A DNA stretch of 64,000 nucleotides, taken from positions 124,001-188,000 of the forward strand of contig NZ_JEMV01000002.1 of the NCBI RefSeq assembly GCF_000588875.1. Reading direction: 5' to 3'. How positions within the stretch are numbered: the first letter of the stretch is position 1; each line of letters starts with the position of its first letter. Shown one piece after another: positions 16,574 to 26,929 of this stretch. Made by a program: the position numbers and the translations under genes. A model generated the notes under the pieces. That model made no database searches. It was not told the DNA's origin and was given only the letters and a program-made list of their open reading frames with translations. This DNA is from Sphingobium sp. Ant17 (GTDB lineage Bacteria; Pseudomonadota; Alphaproteobacteria; Sphingomonadales; Sphingomonadaceae).

Positions 16574-19500
16574 CCCGCCAGCACCGCGTCGCAGCGGTTG
16601 CAGAGCGTGCCGTCGGTGGCGACTTCGGGCAGTTTGCGCCAGCAGCGGCCGCATTTATGCCATGTGCTGGGCTGGACGATGATGCCATCCCCCTGCCCCA
16701 TGGTCACGCGCGCGACGATCGCGACTTCGGCGAAATCGACATCGCCCACCGCGAGCAGTTCGCCCATGGTGACGTCGGCGTCGAGGCTGGAGCGGACGAT
16801 CTTTTCGCGGCGCAGCGGCTCGATCGCTTCGTTCACCTGCTCGCGCTGGGTGCGCAATTCGCGCCATTTTTCGTCAAGGCTGCGGTCGATCCAATGACGG
16901 TCGATCTCCGGCCATTCCAGGAAATGGACGCTGTCTTCGTCACTTGGGAAGCGGCTTTGCCACACTTCCTCGGCGGTGAAGGGGATGATCGGCGCGGCAT
17001 AGCGGACGAGCGCGTGGAACAGCGTGTCGAGCAGGGTGCGATAGGCGCGCCGCTTCGGGTCGGACGGCGCGTCGCAATAGAGGCAGTCCTTGCGGATATC
17101 GAAGAAGAAGGCCGAGAGGTCGCTATTGGCGAAGTCGAACAAGGCGCGGGTGTAGCGGCTGAATTCGAGCCAATTGTCGCTATCCGCCGCCTTGTCCACG
17201 ACCGACTTCAGTTCCGCATCCAGCGCGGCCAGCCGATGGAGCATATAGCGTTCCAGTTCGGGCATGTCGGCGTAGGAAACGGCTTCGGTCGCTTCATCAT
17301 AATCGGCAAGAGCGCCGAGCATGTAGCGGAATGTATTGCGCAATTTACGATAGGCGTCGGACGACCCAGCGAGCACTTCCTTGCCGATGCGGACATCGTC
17401 GAAATAGTCGGTGCTGGCGACCCAGACGCGCAAGATGTCAGCGCCGCTTTCGGCCATGATCTTGAGCGGATCGACCACATTGCCAAGCGACTTGGACATT
17501 TTCTTGCCCGTGCCGTCGAGCGCGAAGCCGTGGGTCAGCACCGCGTCATAGGGCGCGCGGCCGCGCGTGCCACTCGATTCGAGCAGCGAGGATTGGAACC
17601 AGCCGCGATGCTGATCGGACCCTTCGACATAGAGGTCGGCGCGGGTGCCTTCGCCATAGCGGGCCTCCACGACGAAACTATGGGTCGAGCCGCTGTCGAA
17701 CCAGACGTCGAGAATGTCGGTCACGACTTCATAGTCGGCCAGGTCATAATCGGGACCGAGCAGCGCCTGATGATCGGCGCCGAACCAGGCGTCGGCACCG
17801 GCCGCCCTGAAAGCATCGATGATGCGGGCATTGACCGCCGGATCAACGAGATACTGGCCGCTCTTGCGATGGACATAGAGGGCGATGGGGACGCCCCAGG
17901 CGCGCTGGCGGCTGATCACCCAGTCGGGGCGATCGCTGACCATCGCATTGATGCGATTGCGCGCGCGTTCCGGCACCCAGCGGGTGTTCTGGATCGCGTC
18001 GAGCGCGACGCCGCGCAGGGTCGGGCCGTTGGTCGGCAGGGCCGTCGCCAGCGCGCCGGTGATCGGCTCCAGCGGGGGCAGCGGATAGTCGGGCATGGTG
18101 TTGCCCGATGGCTTGTCCATCGGGATGAACCATTGTGGGGTGCAGCGGTAGATGATCCGCGCCTTCGACCGCCAGCTATGGGGATAGCTGTGGCGGAAGT
18201 CGCTGGCCGAGAGCAGCGCACCGGCGGCGCGCAGGTCGGTGCAGATCGGGCCGTCCACGCCGTTGAACTTGGTGTTGATGACGCTGCCCTGGCCCGGCAG
18301 CCATTCCCAATCGTCGCGGTAGAAGCCTGCATCGTTCACCGCGAAGACGGGATCGATGCCGAGCTTCTTGCAGGCGATGAAATCCTCTTCGCCATGGTCG
18401 GGGGACATATGGACCAGGCCCGTGCCCGCGTCGGTGGTGACGTGGTCGGCGGGGAGGAAGGGACGCGGGCGATCGAAGAAGCCGAGTTGCGCTTTGTCGT
18501 CACCCCAGACTTGATCCGGGGTCCCACTGCCTTCGCCGCCTTCGAAAGAAGAAGCGGGATCCCGCTTTCGCCGGGATGACGGAGGGATTTGGCCATGGGG
18601 TGGCGCGCGATAGCACCGGCGAGGTCGGTGCCTTTGAAGGTTTGATGGATCTTCGCCGTGAACCGTGCTTCAGTCCCCCAGCTGTTAGCTACAACAATGT
18701 CGGTGTAGCTCTTAGACAGACGCGCTAGAAATTCGGGTAGAAGCTGACTAGCTACCAAATATTCTTGGGTGTCAAAGACGTGAAATTCTGGCGTCCGAAG
18801 AACCACGAGCGGGTCGCTATTTACAGATTGCACGCCGGGTAACAACTCAACCCGAACATATTCAATCTCTTCCCCATAAGCGATCGCCTGGTTCACCGGG
18901 ATCGTCCAGGGGGTCGTCGTCCAGATCACTGCATGAGCACCGACCAGTTCAGGCGCGTTCGGCGCTTCCACGATCTCGAACGCGACATCGATCTGGGTCG
19001 AGGTGACGTCCTCATATTCGACCTCCGCTTCGGCCAGCGCGGTCTTCTCCACGGGCGACCACATCACCGGCTTCGCGCCGCGGTACAATTGACCGCTTTC
19101 CGCGAATTTCAGCAGTTCGCCGACGATGGTCGCTTCGGCGTCGAACTTCATGGTCAGATACGGATCGGCCCAGTCGCCCATGACGCCCAGACGCTTGAAC
19201 TGTTCCTTTTGCACGCCCACCCAGCGGTCGGCATAGGCGCGGCATTGGGCGCGGAATTCCTGCGCGGGCACCTCGTCCTTGTTCAGCTTCTTCTTGCGAT
19301 ATTCTTCCTCGATCTTCCATTCGATCGGCAGCCGTGGCAATCCCAGCCGGGCACATAGGGCGCATCCTTGCCTAGCAGCGACTGGCTGCGGACGATGATG
19401 TCCTTCAACACCTTGTTCATCGCATGGCCCATATGGATGTCGCCATTGGCGTAGGGCGGGCCGTCATGCAGGATGAAGCGTTCGCGCCCGGCGCGCTTTT

Positions 19501-19636
19501 CGCGCAGCTTGCCATAGAGGTCCATCGCCTCCCACTGCGCGGCGATCGCCGGTTCCTTTTGCGCAAGGCCCGCCTTCATCGGGAAGTCGGTCTGCGGCAG
19601 GAATACGGTGGACTTATAGTCAGGTGCGTCGGTCAT
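16570..19636 (-). CDS. ileS: Isoleucyl-tRNA synthetase, broken in two places as read
   Basis: Class I synthetase that charges tRNA-Ile. The N-terminal part (19636 to ~19333) has [18 protein letters not shown] (HIGH motif) and ends at PGWDCHG. The middle (to ~18590) begins LPIEWKIEE and holds the CP1 editing domain. The last part (from ~18490) starts [11 protein letters not shown] and has [10 protein letters not shown] (KMSKS) and a terminal Cys4 zinc site (CGRCW, CNRC). Break 1 at about 19331: GGCTGCC reads through if it is GGCCTGCC. Break 2 is a ~92-base palindromic element at 18496-18587. The ATG at 19636 gives MTDAPDYK. It overlaps lspA by four bases. Confidence 0.93.
18496..18590. repeat. 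Palindromic repeat element inside ileS
   Basis: The core 18499-18582 runs from GTCACCCCAGACTTGATCCG to CCGGGATGACGG. The ends match the common alphaproteobacterial intergenic repeat that begins GTCATCCC and ends in its complement; a relative is at 26048-26138. On the ileS strand it reads [15 protein letters not shown] then AVGPRIKSG, with AAA on both sides as a possible target duplication. The added length is 92 bases, one short of a multiple of three. Confidence 0.75.
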
Positions 19637-19658
19637 GGGGTTCCAGAACAACCAAAAT

Positions 19659-19738
19659 CCGTTCGCCCTGAGCCTGTCGAAGGGCCATTCTTCTTTCAGG
19701 AAAAAGGAGAAGGCTTCGACAGGCTCAGCCCGAACGGG
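19659..19738. repeat. Intergenic palindromic repeat (GTTCGCCCTGAGC family)
   Basis: CCGTTCGCCCTGAGCCTGTC at the left and its near-complement at the right (CTTCGACAGGCTCAGCCCGA) form a long hairpin with about a 30-base loop. It fills most of the 123-base gap between the ileS start and the restored ribF end. Confidence 0.8.
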
Positions 19739-19759
19739 TGAAAAAACGTGGCCCGTGCC

Positions 19760-20715
19760 TTAGGCGAGGTGGGGCGTTCCCGCAAGGTTTTGGCCCGCAA
19801 GGATTTGCCGTGCATCGACGCAGTCCTGGGCAATGCCGTTCATCAGGCGTCCAGCCCGTCATAGGCGCGTTCGGCATGAAGATAGGCGATCAGTTGCACT
19901 GCGATGCGCTGGTCATAGAGGCTTTCGGCGAAATCGAAGAAATGCGGCTCCAGCAGCAATTTGGGCGGGTCGAACATAGGCCGGATGCCCAGGTTCGCCG
20001 CGCCGTCGAGCACTCGCCCGTCTGGCAGCAGCCCACGCACCGCGTAAATGCCATAGGCCGGGCGCAGATAATCGCCCATGTCGATATTGGCGGTGGGGAA
20101 GCCGATGGTACGGCCGAGCTTGTCGCCATGCTGCACCACGCCTTCGATGGTGAAGGGTCGGGTCAGCAGCCGGGTGGCGCTGGCGCAATCGCCCGCCTGC
20201 AACGCAGTGCGGATGCGGGTGGAGGAGATGATGTCGCCGCTGGCATCGGCGACCGGGGCAACTGCCTGCGTCCATAGGCCCGAAGCTGCGCCGAGTTCCG
20301 CCAGCACCGCGACCGATCCGGCGCGGCCCTTGCCGAAGGTGAAATCCTGTCCGGTGACGACGCCCGCTACGCCCATATCCTGGACAAGCAGGCGGACGAA
20401 AGCCTGCGGGTCGAGCGCGGCAAGCTCTGGCGTGAAGGCGAAGACCAGCATCGCGTCGGCCCCGGCGGCGGCGAACAGCGCCTGCCGCTGGTCGAGCGTA
20501 GTCAGGCGGAAATGGGGCGTGTCGGGCCGGAACAGGCGCATCGGGTGCGGATCAAAGGTCGCGACGATGACCGGGCGACCCTCCGCCCGCGCGCGCGCGA
20601 CAGCGTGGCCGACCACGGCCTGATGCCCGGCATGAAATCCATCGAAATTGCCCAGCGCCATGACGGCCCCGCGCAGATGCGCCGGAACCGGGGCGCTGCT
20701 TGTCAACCGCTCCAT
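19760..20715 (-). CDS. ribF: Bifunctional riboflavin kinase/FAD synthetase, 3' frameshift as read
   Basis: Makes FMN and FAD from riboflavin. The N-terminal adenylyltransferase domain has GNFDGFHAGHQAV and FDPHPMRLF. The C-terminal kinase domain has GFPTANIDMGDYLRPAYGIYAV and LLEPHFFDF. As read, the frame stops at 19843 after YDGLDA. Adding one C (GCC to GCCC at about 19845) continues LMNGIAQDCVDARQILAG to a TAA at 19760, matching the usual RibF tail. The ATG at 20715 gives MERLTSSAP. It lies between folA and ileS on the same strand. Confidence 0.93.
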
Positions 20716-20770
20716 GGCGCGGCCTATAGGGGGGTGGGATGGACGTGGCAATTGGCGATCCACTAGCGCT

Positions 20771-20849
20771 CCGTTCGCCCTGAGCAGAGCGAAGGGGCTT
20801 GGACCTCGCTGCGCTCGGCCGAAGGCTTCGACAAGCTCAGCCCGAACGG
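20771..20849. repeat. Intergenic palindromic repeat (GTTCGCCCTGAGC family)
   Basis: CCGTTCGCCCTGAGC at the left pairs with GCTCAGCCCGAACGG at the right, with an inner GAGCG/CGCTC-type hairpin. It lies between the ribF start and the folA stop. Confidence 0.8.
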
Positions 20850-20853
20850 ATTT

Positions 20854-22412
<1,559 letters not shown>

Positions 22413-22420
22413 GGGCGCGA

Positions 22421-22909
22421 TCAGTCCTCGACCGTTTCGGCGACCGCGTCGGTCTGTTTGGCGCGCCAGGCGTCGAGCCGGTCGGCGAGCGCCGGATCAT
22501 TGGTGGCGAGGATGGCGGCGGCGAGCAGCCCGGCATTGATCGCGCCAGGCTTGCCGATCGCCAGCGTCGCCACGGGGATGCCGCCCGGCATCTGGACAAT
22601 CGAGAGCAGCGAATCCATGCCCTTGAGCGCCTTCGATTCGACCGGCACGCCCAGCACCGGCAGCCGCGTCATCGACGCGCACATGCCCGGCAAATGCGCG
22701 GCGCCGCCTGCGCCAGCGATGATGACTTTCAGGCCACGGCTGACTGCGCCGGTCGCATAGTCGTAAAGGCGTTGGGGGGTGCGGTGCGCGGACACGACCT
22801 TGCATTCATGGGCGACGCCGAGCGCGGTGAGCGTGTCGGCGGCGTGGCGCATCGTGTCCCAGTCGGACCGCGAGCCCATGATGATGCCGACCTCGATTGC
22901 CCCGCTCAT
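22421..22909 (-). CDS. purE: N5-carboxyaminoimidazole ribonucleotide mutase
   Basis: A 162-residue enzyme that converts N5-CAIR to CAIR, the step after PurK. It has [12 protein letters not shown], the CO2-shift site [15 protein letters not shown], and [12 protein letters not shown]. The ATG at 22909 gives [12 protein letters not shown]; an upstream ATG at 22960 adds residues not seen in the family. It is first in the purE-purK-folA unit. Confidence 0.95.
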   Translation of the reverse strand: MSGAIEVGIIMGSRSDWDTMRHAADTLTALGVAHECKVVSAHRTPQRLYDYATGAVSRGLKVIIAGAGGAAHLPGMCASMTRLPVLGVPVESKALKGMDSLLSIVQMPGGIPVATLAIGKPGAINAGLLAAAILATNDPALADRLDAWRAKQTDAVAETVED

Positions 22910-22999
22910 GTCCGTGCTTCCCCTCATGGCGCGGCCGCTACGGTGCCGCTCGGAAAGCAAAGCCCCTTAGCGGGCAGGCCGCCGGGGGGCAATGCTAAT

Positions 23000-23128
23000 C
23001 CTCCCCTCCTTCCAGGGAGGGGAGGGCTGGGGGTGGGTCCGCCGCGTAGCGGCGGCTCCGCCATATCTCAGCGCCGAAGCTCGCTGCGCTCGCACCCACC
23101 CCTAACCCCTCCCTTTAAAGGGAGGGGA
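23000..23128. repeat. Long intergenic palindromic repeat
   Basis: CCTCCCCTCC(TTCC) at the left pairs with the GGGAGGGG at the right, GGGTGGGT pairs with ACCCACCC inside, and a GCCGCGTAGCGGCGGC hairpin lies within. It fills most of the gap between gpmA and purE. Confidence 0.75.
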
Positions 23129-23136
23129 TGATGTTG

Positions 23137-23823
23137 TTACCGTTCCGAGAGATAATAGCGGTCGATGGCGCTCAGGTCGTCGGCCAGTTCGTACACGATG
23201 GGCTGGCCGGTGGGGATTTCCAGATGGGTGATCTCGTCATCGGGGATGTTGGAGAGATGCTTGACCAAGGCGCGCAGCGAATTGCCGTGGGCGGAGATCA
23301 ACACGCGCTTGCCGGTCTTGAGGTCGGGGGCGATCGTCGCGTCCCAATAGGGCAGGACGCGGGCGATCGTGTCCTTGAGGCTTTCGGTCGCGGGAATCGC
23401 GATGCCCGCATAGCGGCGGTCCTGGCTGAGGTCGAACTCACTGCCCGCTTCGAGCGCTGGCGGCGGAATGTCGAAGCTGCGGCGCCAGATCTGGACCTGA
23501 TCATCGCCATGCTTGGCCGCCGTCTCCGCCTTGTTGAGGCCCGTGAGGCCGCCATAATGGCGCTCATTCAGACGCCAGTCCTTTTCGACCGGCAGCCACA
23601 GCCGCCCCATTTCCTCCAGCGCCAGATTGAGCGTCTTGATCGCGCGGGTTTGAAGCGAGGTATAGCATTGATCGAAATCCAGCCCCTTCTCCTTCATCAA
23701 CTGACCTGCGGCGCGCGCTTCGCCCACGCCCTTTTCAGTCACATCGACATCCCACCAGCCGGTGAAGCGATTTTCCAGGTTCCACGACGATTGGCCGTGA
23801 CGGATAAGGACGAGAGTGGGCAT
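23137..23823 (-). CDS. gpmA: 2,3-bisphosphoglycerate-dependent phosphoglycerate mutase
   Basis: A 228-residue glycolytic/gluconeogenic enzyme that exchanges 3- and 2-phosphoglycerate. The phospho-His lies in [10 protein letters not shown] near the N terminus; other blocks are [37 protein letters not shown] and [12 protein letters not shown] (second catalytic His). The ATG at 23823 has GGAGA upstream; the ATG at 23853 would add ten non-family residues. A palindromic repeat separates it from purE. Confidence 0.95.
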   Translation of the reverse strand: MPTLVLIRHGQSSWNLENRFTGWWDVDVTEKGVGEARAAGQLMKEKGLDFDQCYTSLQTRAIKTLNLALEEMGRLWLPVEKDWRLNERHYGGLTGLNKAETAAKHGDDQVQIWRRSFDIPPPALEAGSEFDLSQDRRYAGIAIPATESLKDTIARVLPYWDATIAPDLKTGKRVLISAHGNSLRALVKHLSNIPDDEITHLEIPTGQPIVYELADDLSAIDRYYLSER

Positions 23824-23897
23824 CGGGCACGTCTCCTGCACAAGAGCGAACATGTAAGTCCCATGACGGGATTATCGCATAAATCGCTGCCCCCACA

Positions 23898-24015
23898 CCC
23901 GTTCGCCCTGAGCTTGTCGAAGCCTTGTCCTTCTCTTCAAGAAGTGCGGCCCCCTTCGACTGCCTGCCAAGGCAGGCGCTCAGGACAGGCTTCGACAGGC
24001 TCAGGGCGAACGGGG
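23898..24015. repeat. Intergenic palindromic repeat (GTTCGCCCTGAGC family)
   Basis: CCCGTTCGCCCTGAGCTTGT at the left pairs with a near-complement ending CAGGGCGAACGGG at the right; an inner TGCCTGCCAAGGCAGGC hairpin is present. It occupies about a third of the 333-base divergent gap between gpmA and sppA. The remainder must hold both promoters, but I see no clear boxes. Confidence 0.8.
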
Positions 24016-24156
24016 AAAGGTAGGCCGTGATTATGCAACGATCCCCATAGCAACCAAAATCGGGGGCGCAAGGTTGCAGCCGCCCGCATCGCGCCCACAT
24101 TGCAGTCGATCGGGCGATGGGGTAGCCATGGCGGACAGGGTAGAAGGAAGCGGCAT

Positions 24157-26040
24157 TTGGCATTTGTGAAGGGCGCATGGCGCATATTGGTGGCGATCAA
24201 GGACGGGCTGGTGCTGCTGTTCCTGCTGCTGTTCTTCGGTGCGCTATACGCCGCCCTCTCCTTTTCGCCAAAGCCGGTGGCCAGCGTCAGTGCAGGCGCG
24301 CTGCTGCTCGACCTCGACGGGACGATCGTCGAGCAGCCTGCTGACATCGATCCCTTTTCGCTGCTGTCCGGTTCCGGCCCCGACATGAAGGAATATCGCC
24401 TCTCCGACATCGTCGCGGCGCTGGAAGCAGCCAGGGCCGACACCAAGGTCAAGGCCGTGGTGCTGGACCTGGATGGCTTCATGGGCGGCGGACAGGTCGC
24501 CCTCGCCCGCGTCGGCGAAGCGCTGGACGGCCTACGCGCCGCGAAGAAACCGGTGCTGGCCTATGCCATGCTTTATACCGACGACAGCTATCAGCTTGCC
24601 GCCCATGCGAGCGAGGCGTGGAGCGATCCGCTGGGCGGCGTCGCGATCATGGGACGGGGCGGGTCGAACCTCTATTATAAGGGGCTGATCGACAAGCTGG
24701 GCGTCAACACCCATGTCTATCGCGTCGGCACCTATAAGAGCTTCGTCGAACCCTATATCCGCGCCGACCAGTCGCCCGAAGCCAAGCAGGCCAATCAGGC
24801 GTTGGCGGACGTGCTGTGGCGCAATTGGCAGGATGATGTCGCCAAGGCACGGCCCAAGGCGAAGATTGCCGCCTATGCGACCGATCCGGTCGCCGCCGCT
24901 CGCGCCGCAGGCGGGAATATGGCGAGCGCCGCCCTGTCCGCTGGGCTGGTCGACAAGCTGGGCGACGCCACCGCTTTTGGCGCGCGCGTGGCGGAGATTG
25001 CGGGCGAGCCTTCGGATGCCAAGGCCGGTGCATTCGCGAAGGTCGATCTGGCGACCTATGTAAAGGCGCGCAAGCCCGCCAATGACGGGCAGATCGGCGT
25101 GCTGACGATCGCAGGCGAGATCGTCGATGGTGAGGCCGGTCCCGGCACGGCGGCAGGCGACACGATTTCCGACCTGCTGCTGACCGCGCTCAATGAAAAG
25201 GATTTAAAGGCGCTGGTCGTGCGCGTCGATTCGCCGGGCGGTTCGGTCATGGCATCGGAACAGATCCGAAGCGCCATAATGACGGCGAAGGCGGACGGCC
25301 TGCCGATCGTCGTGTCGATGGGCAATGTCGCGGCCAGCGGCGGCTATTGGGTGTCCACGCCCGCCGACATGATCTTTGCCGAGCCAGATACCATCACAGG
25401 ATCGATCGGCGTGTTCGGTATATTGCCGAGCTTTGAAGGGACGCTCGCCAAGATGGGCGTCACCACCGATGGCGTGGCGACCACGCCACTATCGGGCCAA
25501 CCGGACCTGGCAGGCGGCACATCGCCGCAGTTCGATGCGATCATGCAGATGGGGGTCGAGGATATCTATCGCCGCTTCGTCGGCCTGGTCGCGCAATCGC
25601 GCCGCAAGACGCCCGAGCAGATCGACGCCATCGCGCAGGGCCGCGTCTGGGACGGCGGGACCGCGCGCCAGAACGGCCTGGTCGATCGCTTCGGCGGGCT
25701 GGAGGACGCGATTGCAGAGGCTGCGCGCCGGGCGCAGATCGACCCCAAGACCGCGCGCGCCTATCGCATCGAGAAGGCACCCGAACCTTGGGCCGCATGG
25801 ATCGAGGCGATGGCGGAGCGCGACGCGGACGACGCGAGTGCGCCACGCGACATGCTGGCACGCCAGGCGATGGTCCAGCGCGGCTGGGCGATGCAGGCGG
25901 TTGCGGACGTCAAGGCGCTGGTGACGGGCGCGGGCGTGCGCGCGGACTGCCTGGAATGCCGCAGCTATGGCGCGCCGAGGATGCGCACTGCGGCGGAGGA
26001 GCGCGGGGTGATGGCGATGCTGGCGGGGTTGTGGGGGTAA
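24157..26040 (+). CDS. sppA: Signal peptide peptidase SppA (67 kDa type)
   Basis: A 627-residue membrane-bound serine protease that digests cleaved signal peptides. One N-terminal helix (GLVLLFLLLFFGALYAAL) is followed by two tandem Clp-like domains. The general-base Lys is in GTYKSFVEPY, in the N-terminal repeat. The nucleophile Ser is in GNVAASGGYW, in the C-terminal repeat, followed by ITGSIGVFG. The TTG at 24157 is preferred because GGAAG lies 6 bases upstream and gives (M)AFVKGAWRIL; an upstream ATG at 24100 adds a basic stretch of doubtful value. It is monocistronic, as a repeat follows. Confidence 0.9.
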   Translation: MAFVKGAWRILVAIKDGLVLLFLLLFFGALYAALSFSPKPVASVSAGALLLDLDGTIVEQPADIDPFSLLSGSGPDMKEYRLSDIVAALEAARADTKVKAVVLDLDGFMGGGQVALARVGEALDGLRAAKKPVLAYAMLYTDDSYQLAAHASEAWSDPLGGVAIMGRGGSNLYYKGLIDKLGVNTHVYRVGTYKSFVEPYIRADQSPEAKQANQALADVLWRNWQDDVAKARPKAKIAAYATDPVAAARAAGGNMASAALSAGLVDKLGDATAFGARVAEIAGEPSDAKAGAFAKVDLATYVKARKPANDGQIGVLTIAGEIVDGEAGPGTAAGDTISDLLLTALNEKDLKALVVRVDSPGGSVMASEQIRSAIMTAKADGLPIVVSMGNVAASGGYWVSTPADMIFAEPDTITGSIGVFGILPSFEGTLAKMGVTTDGVATTPLSGQPDLAGGTSPQFDAIMQMGVEDIYRRFVGLVAQSRRKTPEQIDAIAQGRVWDGGTARQNGLVDRFGGLEDAIAEAARRAQIDPKTARAYRIEKAPEPWAAWIEAMAERDADDASAPRDMLARQAMVQRGWAMQAVADVKALVTGAGVRADCLECRSYGAPRMRTAAEERGVMAMLAGLWG

Positions 26041-26047
26041 AATTCCA

Positions 26048-26138
26048 CCCCGTCATCCCAGCGAAAGCTGGGATCTCACTTCTTAGCGGCACCGCTGACA
26101 AGAAAGAGAGATGCCAGCGTTCGCTGGCATGACGGGAG
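26048..26138. repeat. Intergenic palindromic repeat (GTCATCCC family)
   Basis: It starts CCCGTCATCCCAGCGAAAGC and ends GCTGGCATGACGGG, with AGCGAAAGCT and GCCAGCGTTCGCTGGC hairpins. It belongs to the same family as the element inside ileS and lies after sppA, where it may also act as a terminator. Confidence 0.8.
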
Positions 26139-26165
26139 GGGATGCTATTCTCGCTCAGGCTATGC

Positions 26166-26810
26166 CTATTCCTCGCCATCCCGATACACCGGTAATCCCA
26201 GCCCGCGCCGGATCGCAATGGCACGTAGCGTGAAGCCCAGCAGGGCGGCGATCAGGCCGGCGACGGGTACGTCGAGGCCGATCCAGCGCAGCAGCACGAA
26301 CAGGCCGGACGCGACGGCCGCTGCGGTCACATAGAGTTCGGGGCGCAGCAGGATGGACGGTTCGCCCGCCAGCAGATCGCGCATGATGCCGCCGACGCAG
26401 CCGGTGACGACGCCCATCATCCCGGCGACGAAGGGCGGCACGCCAAAGCTCATCGCCTTGGCCGCGCCGAACACCGCGAAGGCCGCCAGGCCGATCGCAT
26501 CGAGCCAGTCGAGTGCGCGTTCACTCCAGAATTTGCGGGGGGTGAACCAGACCATCAGCGCCGCGACCATGCAAGCGATGGCGGGTATGGGATCAGCGAC
26601 CCAGAAGACCGGCGCGTCGATCAGCAGATCGCGCACCGTGCCGCCGCCGACGCCAGTCACCAGCGCGAAAAAGGCGAAGGTTACCAGCGTCTGCTGCAAC
26701 CGCGCGGCGGCCAGCGCGCCGGAGGCGGCGAAGACGAAGGTGCCGACGATGCTCAAGGTTTCGAGCACCGGGCCGATGGTGGTTGCGAGCGAGGCGGTGG
26801 GCGGAAGCAT
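26166..26810 (-). CDS. TRIC/UPF0126-family cation channel-like membrane protein
   Basis: A ~214-residue seven-helix inner-membrane protein made of two related halves. Each half carries the glycine motif: GVGGGTVRDLL and GCVGGIMRDLL. These are the marks of the UPF0126/TRIC family, of which bacterial members form trimeric K+-permeable channels. A start at 26810 (MLPPTASLATT) is chosen; the ATG at 26840 is possible. No operon partner is evident. The physiological role is inferred from the family. Confidence 0.88.
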   Translation of the reverse strand: MLPPTASLATTIGPVLETLSIVGTFVFAASGALAAARLQQTLVTFAFFALVTGVGGGTVRDLLIDAPVFWVADPIPAIACMVAALMVWFTPRKFWSERALDWLDAIGLAAFAVFGAAKAMSFGVPPFVAGMMGVVTGCVGGIMRDLLAGEPSILLRPELYVTAAAVASGLFVLLRWIGLDVPVAGLIAALLGFTLRAIAIRRGLGLPVYRDGEE

Positions 26811-26929
26811 GGCGCGATCTAACGCCACGCCCCCTGCCATGTCGAGCGGACCGCGTCACATTATCGCATTCGCAGCGCGGGAATGGCGAAGGGGTGAGCG
26901 ACATGCCCCTGCCCCCATCCGCCCCAAGC

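Noticed and set aside
16657..18579. 640-residue open frame on the plus strand
   Set aside because: It is antisense to ileS, low in family-like sequence and typical of mirror frames in high-GC DNA.
23854..24156. A small gene in the gpmA-sppA gap
   Set aside because: The only frames run through the palindromic repeat and match its translation.
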